A stretch of DNA of 10,183 bases, from the NCBI GenBank assembly GCA_964448305.1, contig CAYUWB010000035.1, positions 1 through 10,183 on the forward strand, read 5' to 3'. The first letter of the stretch is position 1. Every line of letters begins with the position of its first letter. Source of the stretch: Thioglobus_C sp964448305. GTDB taxonomy: Bacteria; Pseudomonadota; Gammaproteobacteria; PS1; Pseudothioglobaceae. The notes beneath the pieces are model-generated. The model saw only the letters and a program-made list of their open reading frames with translations. It did not search any database and had not been told where the DNA came from. This document shows positions 1-6,800 of this stretch, piece after piece. A program made the position numbers and the translations under genes.

Positions 1-1
1 T

Positions 2-391
2 CGGTGCGGCATCGCGGACGACCTCGGCATCAAGGGCAAGGAGGGGATCCTCAAGCTGGACGCGTACGAGATGGCGCTCGACTTCCTCGTGCTCGCTCAC
101 GATGTCATCGAGCACCTGCCTCGTGGCCGCGGGCACCTCGCTGATCAACTGACTCGGGCATCCACGTCGATCGTGTTGAACATCGCCGAGGGCGCCGGCA
201 AGTTCTCCGGGCCCGACAAGCGGCGGTACTACCTCAGCGCTGCCGGCTCCACCGCCGAGTGCGCCGCCATCTTCGACGTGCTGCTCAGGCTACGGCTTGT
301 CGCCGAGGACCGGCATAGGACCGCAAAGGAACTCCTCGACCGGATGGCAGCGATGCTTGTCGGTCTGGCCAAGCGGCATCAGAAGCGTTGA
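2..391 (+). CDS. Four-helix bundle protein (S23 / 23S rRNA-intervening-sequence family), 5' end uncertain or off-window
   Basis: The protein carries the S23-family signature: a D-x-Y-x-x-A-L-x-F first helix, then DQLTRAS-TSIVLNIAEGAG, a charged DKRRYY turn, and S-T-A-E-C-A-A-I-x-D-V in the third helix. Family members are about 110-130 residues, form a four-helix bundle, often assemble as pentamers and have no firmly established function. They are named after insertions in 23S rRNA genes, but no rRNA is present here. The first in-frame ATG is at 71, but that would cut off the conserved LDAYEM part of helix 1. The frame is open to the left edge, and all 23 codons from 2 to 70 end in G or C, so the gene probably begins off-window. 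A second possibility is the CTG at 56, which lies 9-11 bases after AAGGAGG (38-44). The stop is TGA at 389-391. Family assignment is confident; start and role are not. Confidence 0.85.
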   Translation, partial: RCGIADDLGIKGKEGILKLDAYEMALDFLVLAHDVIEHLPRGRGHLADQLTRASTSIVLNIAEGAGKFSGPDKRRYYLSAAGSTAECAAIFDVLLRLRLVAEDRHRTAKELLDRMAAMLVGLAKRHQKR

Positions 392-394
392 GCC

Positions 395-420
395 GGGAGC
401 GGGAGCGGGAGCGGAGCGGG
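395..420. repeat. GGGAGC short tandem repeat in the convergent gap
   Basis: Three perfect GGGAGC hexamers (395-412) are followed by a decayed copy, GGAGC, and a final GGG (418-420). This fills much of the 68-base gap between two convergent genes. It gives four runs of three G on the + strand, with loops of 3, 3 and 8 bases, just outside the usual quadruplex rule of 7 or fewer. I see no classical hairpin plus T-run terminator for either gene in this gap. Confidence 0.6.
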
Positions 421-459
421 AAAGCGGATCGCGATTCTCGCCCGGCACATCTAGTGAGG

Positions 460-1875
460 CTAGTGCGAGAGAGAGTAGGCCTGCGCCTTGATGCTCTTCT
501 TGTAGTGTTCGCGCGCGGACCGGTCGGCGGTCGAGGCGGCGGGAGCGGCGGCGGCACGGCGGCGCGCTGCTTTGAGGACACCGTCGAGCTTCTCGTCCTT
601 GGCGAAGCGCTGCACCTTTTCGGCGTCGCGGACCGCGCGCTGGATGCGTTCCTTGGCCTCGCGACCGCGGCCCTCGGCGACCAGCCTGGCGGAATCGGCC
701 ATCGCGCGGGCGATGCGGTGCTCTTCCCAGCGCTTGAGCACGGCCCAATCACGCTCTTGCTCGGCCTGGCGCCGATCGTCGGTGGCGTGCACATCGATTC
801 GCGATGCCGTGGACCAGCGACGGCCCTTGATGTCAGCGAACGACAACTGCACATCGATGATCGGCCGGCGATCGTAGCGGCGGGCCTGGCTGCTGCGGAC
901 GTCAAGCTCGACGAGAATGCTGCGCTCGCCGTGTTCGGGGAGATCGGGCACGGGAATCGAGATGCCTCGCTGGCCGCGCTCAGCGTCGTAGCCGTGGACC
1001 TGGCGAACACGGACACCGGGGCGGGTGCGCAGACGAACGACGATGCGGCGCGCCGCGGTTGCCATCATGCTGCGGAGCTCGTCCTTGATGGTGCCGGCGA
1101 GGTCACGCGACCGGCGCACGTAGTAGTAGCTGCCCGCGCCACCGTCGGCGATCGCGGTCATCGTGTCTTCGTTGTAGTCCAGCCCCAAACCGATGGTCGC
1201 CGTGGACATGCCATCCCGTGCGATACGGCGAGCGATGTTGCCCAACGCGCGACCGGACCGAACACCGACGTTCGCGTTGCCGTCCGACATCAGCAAGACC
1301 CGCGTGACCCGGCGATCGTCCATGAAGCGAGCGGCTTGCTGAGCGCCGGCCCGCATGCCGCCCTCGAGAAACGTTGAGCCCCCCGCACGGAGGCGACGGA
1401 TGACGTTGAGCAGCCGCTTTTCATCGCGCAGCGAAAAGACCTTGGCCGGCCAATCCACGCGCACATTGTCCGAGTAGCTGACCACCGAAACCACATCGCC
1501 GGGCTCGAGTTGACGCACCATGCGCAGGGCGGCTTCACGCGCATCGGCCATCTTGGCGCCGCGCATCGACCCGCTGCGATCGAGCACGAGGGCGACGTTG
1601 AGAGGCCGGCGGCGCACGTTCTTGACCCGATTGCCGCGCAGGTGCACCTCGACGAACGTGCGATGGCGCTCACCGCGATGAACGAGGGGATGGGAGCTGC
1701 GAACGAGCCATGTCACGGGCCCGACGCGCCGGCCGTTGCAGTTGCCGGTGGTGTGGCCGCCCTTGTAGTGGCCGTGGCTTCGCGGGCACGCGTCGACCGT
1801 CGAGACCACGATGATCGGCACCAGCAAGAAGGTCCAAGCGGTGACAGAGAGCAAGTTCAGGCGACGGGCATACAT
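460..1875 (-). CDS. Exported von Willebrand factor type A (VWA) domain protein
   Basis: This 471-residue protein opens with a signal peptide: RR at 4-5, a hydrophobic core at about 11-27, and a likely cut after VDA (29). The residue after the cut is Cys30, but Asp at -2 is a poor lipobox, so a lipoprotein is possible rather than likely. A VWA domain spans about 92-260 with a complete metal-ion-dependent adhesion site: DRSGS at 99-103, Thr168 in GGSTF and Asp198 in MSDGN. VWA domains with an intact site bind a divalent metal and usually a protein partner. A beta-rich region (about 265-360) and a highly charged helical tail (about 370-450, many Ala, Arg, Glu) follow, with no sorting signal at the end. 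The start is supported by GGAGG six bases upstream, inside a hairpin. It lies 50 bases after the AlkB-like gene and is probably the last gene of the run. The partner is unknown; the layout resembles YfbK-like VWA proteins only in general. Confidence 0.9.
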   Translation of the reverse strand: MYARRLNLLSVTAWTFLLVPIIVVSTVDACPRSHGHYKGGHTTGNCNGRRVGPVTWLVRSSHPLVHRGERHRTFVEVHLRGNRVKNVRRRPLNVALVLDRSGSMRGAKMADAREAALRMVRQLEPGDVVSVVSYSDNVRVDWPAKVFSLRDEKRLLNVIRRLRAGGSTFLEGGMRAGAQQAARFMDDRRVTRVLLMSDGNANVGVRSGRALGNIARRIARDGMSTATIGLGLDYNEDTMTAIADGGAGSYYYVRRSRDLAGTIKDELRSMMATAARRIVVRLRTRPGVRVRQVHGYDAERGQRGISIPVPDLPEHGERSILVELDVRSSQARRYDRRPIIDVQLSFADIKGRRWSTASRIDVHATDDRRQAEQERDWAVLKRWEEHRIARAMADSARLVAEGRGREAKERIQRAVRDAEKVQRFAKDEKLDGVLKAARRRAAAAPAASTADRSAREHYKKSIKAQAYSLSH

Positions 1876-1880
1876 CGATG

Positions 1881-1899
1881 GCCTCCAGGTGGTGGAGGC
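1881..1899 (-). promoter_or_regulatory. Hairpin enclosing the Shine-Dalgarno sequence of the VWA gene
   Basis: GCCTCCA and TGGAGGC form a perfect 7-base inverted repeat around a 5-base loop. On the minus-strand transcript the 3' arm contains GGAGG (1886-1882), the ribosome binding site six bases before the ATG at 1875. Folding would hide the site. It lies in the 50-base gap after the AlkB-like gene, so a ribosome finishing that gene or a bound factor might control opening. The pairing is plain in the sequence; the regulatory role is inferred. Confidence 0.5.
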
Positions 1900-1925
1900 A
1901 TAGACGCGTCATCGTCGCCACCGAT

Positions 1926-2531
1926 CTAAACCTCGCGCTCTTTTTTTCGACCCGCAGGCGTGACGCTCGACCACCGCGGTGCATCGACCGGTGGCGGGGC
2001 GTGGGTCAGGTGACGAAACGTGAGGCTTATTCGCTCGGTTGCGCCCTGTTCGCGCTTGATCCCGTGCTTGTGCGTCGCCTGCAGACCCTCGCTCATGAAC
2101 AGCGCCGATCCGGCCGCCAGCGCAATCCGTTCGTATACCCAGCCGCCAGCCTCGCCTGTTCGCAGGAGCATGGTCCTCGTGGCCCCGAGGCTGACGATCA
2201 CGATTCCGGTGCCGGGTGCGAGGATCGCGACATCGTCAGCGTGCCATCCGATCGTGTGTTCGCCGGTCGGATAGCGATTGAGCAAACAGTTGGTCACCGC
2301 AAACCCAAACACATGCTCGACCTCGTCGGCCACTCGCCGCACCCCCGGATGCCACGCGTTTTCGGGATACGAGGCGCCCGCGTAGTTGTAGGGAATGCCC
2401 ATGCTGGCGGTCTGCCGCGACTTCATCTGGCTCGTCCAGGCCACGTCGTCACGGACCGCCGCAAAGAGCTCCTCCGAACCTGCAACGAAGCGCGGGTGGT
2501 ACGACCAGGGATCGCGATCAGCAGCGCACAT
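1926..2531 (-). CDS. AlkB-type Fe(II)/2-oxoglutarate-dependent dioxygenase
   Basis: This 201-residue protein matches the AlkB fold (2OG-FeII_Oxy_2). It has the NRY motif at 85-87, an iron-binding H-x-D at His97 and Asp99 (GWHADD), the third iron ligand probably His156 in KHGI, and Arg167 and Arg173 in RISLTFR, where the family binds 2-oxoglutarate. All catalytic residues are present. Characterised AlkB proteins remove methyl groups from N1-methyladenine and N3-methylcytosine in DNA or RNA by oxidation, releasing formaldehyde; some bacterial homologues act on tRNA or other substrates, which cannot be decided here. The length is near that of E. coli AlkB (216). The ATG at 2531 has only a weak ribosome site (GGACGG, six bases upstream) and lies 20 bases after the small membrane-protein gene, suggesting co-transcription. 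No Ada-like regulator is nearby. The C-terminal tail (178-201) is Pro/Arg/Lys-rich and probably flexible. Confidence 0.92.
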   Translation of the reverse strand: MCAADRDPWSYHPRFVAGSEELFAAVRDDVAWTSQMKSRQTASMGIPYNYAGASYPENAWHPGVRRVADEVEHVFGFAVTNCLLNRYPTGEHTIGWHADDVAILAPGTGIVIVSLGATRTMLLRTGEAGGWVYERIALAAGSALFMSEGLQATHKHGIKREQGATERISLTFRHLTHAPPPVDAPRWSSVTPAGRKKEREV

Positions 2532-2551
2532 GGAGAACCGTCCGATCGGTA

Positions 2552-2845
2552 TCAGGAAGGCTCAGGCGTCGGCTTCTCGCCGCTCAAATCGAGCGTGAAG
2601 AAGTGAAACAGGCCGTACAGGAAGATCGGCCAGACTTCCGGTGCGACCGGGCGGCCGGCGTTGCGCAACATCGGGATGTAGACAGCGAACTCGAGCACAT
2701 GGATCGCCAGCATGCCGGGCGTCAGCCATCGGCCCGCGGTCAGCAGCGCGCTATCGCCGGGAATCGCCCAACAAATCGCCGATGTGACGAACGCCGAATA
2801 GACCATGATGCGGCCAATGCGCGCGGTCTTGGGGGAGATACGCAT
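2552..2845 (-). CDS. Small inner-membrane protein, DUF1145-like
   Basis: This 97-residue protein has three hydrophobic stretches: about 14-29, 45-61 (with His and Glu in an IHVLEF core) and 71-85 (WPIFLYGLFHFFTL). The tail is short, charged and Pro-rich. The pattern of a His-containing middle helix, a polar loop and a closing FLYGLFHF helix resembles the small DUF1145 proteins such as E. coli YhhL, whose function is unknown; I recognise this by eye only. The ATG at 2845 was chosen over one at 3025 in the same frame because it has GAGGAG six bases upstream, and because the extra 60 residues would be Arg-rich and overlap the end of lipA. It sits 17 bases after lipA and 20 bases before the AlkB-like gene, so it is probably translated from the same message. 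No role can be assigned. Confidence 0.75.
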   Translation of the reverse strand: MRISPKTARIGRIMVYSAFVTSAICWAIPGDSALLTAGRWLTPGMLAIHVLEFAVYIPMLRNAGRPVAPEVWPIFLYGLFHFFTLDLSGEKPTPEPS

Positions 2846-2851
2846 CCGAGG

Positions 2852-2857
2852 CTCCTC
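2852..2857 (-). promoter_or_regulatory. Ribosome binding site that fixes the start of the small membrane protein
   Basis: GAGGAG on the minus strand lies six bases before the ATG at 2845 and just past the lipA stop (TGA, 2865-2863). It favours the short 97-residue form over the longer open frame. Confidence 0.65.
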
Positions 2858-2862
2858 GACGC

Positions 2863-3810
2863 TCAGCGATCGGCGACAAGGCGCCGCAAATAGAACTCGC
2901 CGGCACGATACGATGACCGCACGAGAGGTCCGGACGCGCAGTAGGCAAAACCGAGCTCTTCGGCGCGGGTCTGCCAGTGCGTGAATTCGTCGGGCTCGAC
3001 GAAACGGACGACCTCGTGATGCCACGGCGACGGGCGCAAGTACTGGCCCAACGTGACCGCATCAACGTCGTGTTCTCGAAGCGCGACGAGGGCCGCGTCA
3101 ACTTGCTCCGCCGTCTCGCCGATGCCGAGCATGATCGACGTCTTGGTCACCACATCGGGGCGGTGTCGTTTGGCGATCTGCAGCACGTCGAGGCTTTGTT
3201 TCCAGCTCGCGCGGTAGTCGCGGATCTGCTTGGTCAGCGCCTCGACGCATTCGACGTTGTGGGCAAAGACGTGGGGCGCCGCGTCGACGACCGTGTGCAC
3301 GTCCTCGGCACGCCCTTCGAAATCGGGCGTGAGCACCTCGACGAGCGTGTTTGGGTTGCGCGCGCGAACGGCTCGAATCGTGGCCGCGAAATGACCGGCG
3401 CCGCCGTCGGGCAAGTCGTCGCGATTGACGCTTGTCATGACCACGTAATCCAAACCCATCAGCTCGACCTGGACGGCTGACTTCTCGGGCTCCCCGGGAT
3501 CGAGCGGCGGTGGCCTCTTGGCGTTCTTCACCGCGCAAAACCGACACGTTCGCGTGCAGGTGTCGCCCATCAGCATCAGCGTCGCGGTGCCTTCGTTCCA
3601 GCACTCGCCGATGTTGGGACACTGCGCCTCTTCGCAGACCGTGTGCAGGTTACGGTCGCGCAGGTTCGCCTTGATCTGGGTGTACCGTTCGCCGCCGGGG
3701 AGCGGGGCGCGCAGCCACTTGGGAAAGCGCCGCTTGGCCTTGCCAGCGTCGTCGTCGCGGTCTTTTTCACGCTGCCGAAGGATCGACAGCCGCTCGGCGG
3801 GAAGTCTCAT
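2863..3810 (-). CDS. lipA: Lipoyl synthase (radical SAM)
   Basis: LipA inserts two sulfur atoms at C6 and C8 of protein-bound octanoyl groups to make lipoyl cofactors for pyruvate and 2-oxoglutarate dehydrogenases and the glycine cleavage system. All ligands are visible: the auxiliary [4Fe-4S] cysteines Cys59, Cys64 and Cys70 (CEEAQCPNIGEC), the radical SAM cluster Cys85, Cys89 and Cys92 (CTRTCRFC), and the C-terminal RSSY motif at 298-301 that supplies the serine ligand of the auxiliary cluster. MGLDYVVMTSVNRDDLPDGG and LGIGET are also typical. Length is 315 residues, against 321 in E. coli, so it is complete. The ATG at 3810 has GAGG 11 bases upstream. The frame stays open to a TAG at 3858-3856, and the preceding residues (ANPEALRA) look protein-like, so a start at a rare codon upstream cannot be excluded. 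It leads a tight run of four minus-strand genes. No lipB is in the window. Confidence 0.97.
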   Translation of the reverse strand: MRLPAERLSILRQREKDRDDDAGKAKRRFPKWLRAPLPGGERYTQIKANLRDRNLHTVCEEAQCPNIGECWNEGTATLMLMGDTCTRTCRFCAVKNAKRPPPLDPGEPEKSAVQVELMGLDYVVMTSVNRDDLPDGGAGHFAATIRAVRARNPNTLVEVLTPDFEGRAEDVHTVVDAAPHVFAHNVECVEALTKQIRDYRASWKQSLDVLQIAKRHRPDVVTKTSIMLGIGETAEQVDAALVALREHDVDAVTLGQYLRPSPWHHEVVRFVEPDEFTHWQTRAEELGFAYCASGPLVRSSYRAGEFYLRRLVADR

Positions 3811-3871
3811 CGCGCGCAGAGCCTCGGGGTTGGCCGCGCCAAGCGCAACCGGAATCTAGCTGACCGGCCGC

Positions 3872-6800
3872 TTATGGGTTCTTGCAGCCGTTGCCCGGGT
3901 CACAAACCTGGGTGAACCCGCATACCTTCTTGCCCGCGCACTGGCAGACCTTGTTCTTGCACTCGTCGCCCTCGGCATACGAACAGGCCTTGCCGGCGCA
4001 CTGACACTGGTCGGGCACCTTCTTGCCGTCGCCCTTCTTGCACTCCGACCCGACCGCGCACTCAAAGTCGCCGAGGCACTTGAGCGCCCCGCTGTCACAG
4101 CCGTACGTGCCGGTGCTGCACTTGTCGGTGTCCGATCCGTCGCAGATGAAGCCCTTGAGCTCAAACCCCTCGTCGGTCTTGCCGTCGCAGTCATCATCCT
4201 TGTCGTTGCAGATCTCCGTCTTCGCCGCGTTGGCCTTCTCATCGCACTTGGGCTTGCCGTCGTTGCCGCAGATCCACACCCCGTTGGCGCACTTATCAGC
4301 GTCCGGCCCATCGCAAGGCTTGCCGATCTTGAAGTCCTCGTCGGTCTCGCCGTCGCAATCGTTGTCCTTGCCGTCGCACAGCTCCTTGATGTCGGCCGGG
4401 AACTCGTTGACGCACTGCACGCTCTTGCCGCTCTTGGCGCAGGTGAACGTGCCATTGGCGCAGCTATCGGTGTCCGACCCGTCGCAATCCTTGCCCAGCT
4501 CGGGGAACGGATCGTCGGTCTTGCCGTTGCAGTCGTTGTCCAGACCATCGCACAGCTCGATCGGGCTGACCGGCTTCTCGGTGCCGCACACGAGGCTCTT
4601 GCCGCTGTTCGAACAAATCAGCTTGCCGTTCTTGCACTTGTCCTTGTCCGGCCCATCGCACGCCTTGCCCTTCGCCGTAAACGGTTCGTCGGTCTTGCCG
4701 TTGCAGTCGTTGTCGAGCCCGTCGCACAACGTCTCTTTCTGCTCGTACGAAGCGCCGCTGAAGCTGCAGGTCCACTTGCCCTTGGTGCACGTCGTCTTGA
4801 GCGCCTTGGCACAAACGCCCTGGGTGTTGCAGGTGGTCACCTTCGGATCGACGTTGTTGTCGGTGGTGCCATCGCAGTCGTCGTCCTTGAGGTTGCACAG
4901 CTCCTTGATCGCGTTGCTCTTGGTGCCGTCGGGGTTGGTCGAACACACGACGTTGCCCGTTTTCGGATTGCACTCCACGGCGCCAAGCCCGCACTCACCG
5001 ATGCCCGAACAAGGCGCACCAACCGGCAGCCCGTTGTACTTGAACCCGTTGTCGGTCGCGCCATCGCAGTCATCATCAAGCGCGTTGCATTTCTCGGCGA
5101 CCTTCACGTACTTGGGCCCGCCCGGATCGGTGCTGCAGATGGCGATCGGCTTGTTCGGATGACACATGACCTTGCCGGCCCCGCACTCGCCCATACCGTC
5201 GCATGCCTTGCCCGGAATCAGCTTCTTGGGCCCGTAGGTGAACACCTCGTCCGTCTCGCCGTCGCAGTCGTTGTCCTTGCCGTCGCACGCCTCGACGATG
5301 TCGGTCATCAACTCGTTGGTGCACACGCCCTTGGACTTATCCTTGCTGCATTGCCAGGTGCCGGTCTTGCACTTGTCCTTGTCGTCGCCATCGCACGCGT
5401 CGCCGACGAAGAAGCCCTCATCGGTCTGCCCATCGCAGTCGTTGTCGAGCCCGTCGCACAGCGTCTCGACCTTCTGGTAGCCGGCGACATTGCTGTAATC
5501 GCATGACCACGTCTTGGCCTTGCTATCGCACTTGGCGACCACGGCGCTCTTGCCGCCGACCGCAGCGCACACACCCTTGAAGCCACAGCCCGTCTCGGCC
5601 AGCGGGATGTCCTCGTCAGTCTTGCCGTCGCAGTCGTCATCGAGGTTGTTGCAGACCTCCTTTTTCGCCTCGGGCTTGGAGCCGTTGCCCAGCGTCGAAC
5701 ACGTCACGTTCTTGTCTTTGCCGCACTCCACGACGCCCTTGCCGCAGATTCCCCACCCCTGGCACGGCTGGCCCTTCGCAACGCCCTTCCACGCCAAGCC
5801 GTTGTCCGTCTTGCCATCGCAGTCGTTGTCGAGCCCATCGCAGAGCTCCTTGCCCTCGAAGATCAGGAACGCGTCGGGATTGGTGCTGCACGTCGCCTTG
5901 AACGGTGCCTTCGGCTGACAAACCGTCTTGCCCTGCCCGCAGCCGCCCTGGCCCTTGCAGCTCTGGCCGAGCGTCGTCGACTTGCCCTTGTCGTCCTTGT
6001 AGACGTTGTACTTGGCGTCGCTATCGGTCTTGCCGTCGCAGTCGTTGTCCTTGCCGTCGCAGATATCGACGATGTCGGTCTTCGTCTCCTTGCCGCAAAC
6101 AACACCCTGGCCGTTGGCCTTGCACACGCTCTTGCCGTTCTTGCACTTGTCGCTGTCAGGCCCATCGCAAGCCTTGCCGAGCGTCGGGTAGTCCTCGTCG
6201 GTCTTGCCGTCGCAGTCGTTGTCGACCGAGTCGCAGAGGTCCTTGATGTTGGTCGTCGACTCGTTGACGCACTCCTTGCCCTTGGTGTCCGTGGTGCACG
6301 TCCAGGTGCCGAGCTTGCACAGATCGCTGTCCTTACCGTCGCAGGGCTTGCCGATGTCAAAGCCCTCGTCGGTCAGGCCGTCGCAGTCGTTGTCCTTGCC
6401 ATCGCAGATCTCCACGATGTCGGTCTTGGTTTCCTTACCGCAGGTGCCGCTGAGCTTGTCGGCGTTGCAGCTCGCCTTGCCGAACGCGCACTTGTCGCTA
6501 TCCGGCCCGTCGCAAGGCGCCCCGATGCCAAACTCGTCGTCAGTCTTACCGTCGCAGTCGTTGTCGACGTTGTCGCAGAAGACCTCTTTGTCACCCTGGT
6601 AACCGGTCACCGCGTCGTAGTTGCACAGCCACTTGCCGCCCCGGCACTTCGCCTTGACGCCCGCGCCCTTGCAGATGCCCTGCTGCTTGCAGTCCGAGTC
6701 AGCGACCGTCAGCCCCTCGTCGACGTGGCCGTCGCAGTTGTCATCGATGCCGTTGCACTTCTCGGACGTGCCCTTGTAGTCCTTGCCACCGAGCATCGTG

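Noticed and set aside
388..1377. A 329-codon + strand frame opposite the VWA gene
   Set aside because: The minus strand encodes a complete VWA domain with signal peptide and ribosome site; the antisense frame has no recognisable motif.
1878..2606. A 242-codon + strand frame opposite the AlkB-like gene
   Set aside because: The catalytic motifs of AlkB are intact on the minus strand; the antisense frame shows no family features.
2552..3025. Long 157-residue form of the small membrane protein
   Set aside because: The extra N-terminus is Arg-rich, overlaps the lipA end in another frame and has no need to exist given the good ribosome site before 2845.
3830..3842. Inverted repeat TTGGCCGCGCCAA between the lipoprotein gene and lipA as a terminator
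   Set aside because: The stem is only five bases with a three-base loop and no T-run follows; such pairs are common in GC-rich DNA.
4023..5162. A 379-codon + strand frame rich in Ser/Pro/Leu with a periodic pattern
   Set aside because: The period is that of the minus-strand repeats read in antisense; no ribosome site or recognisable domain.
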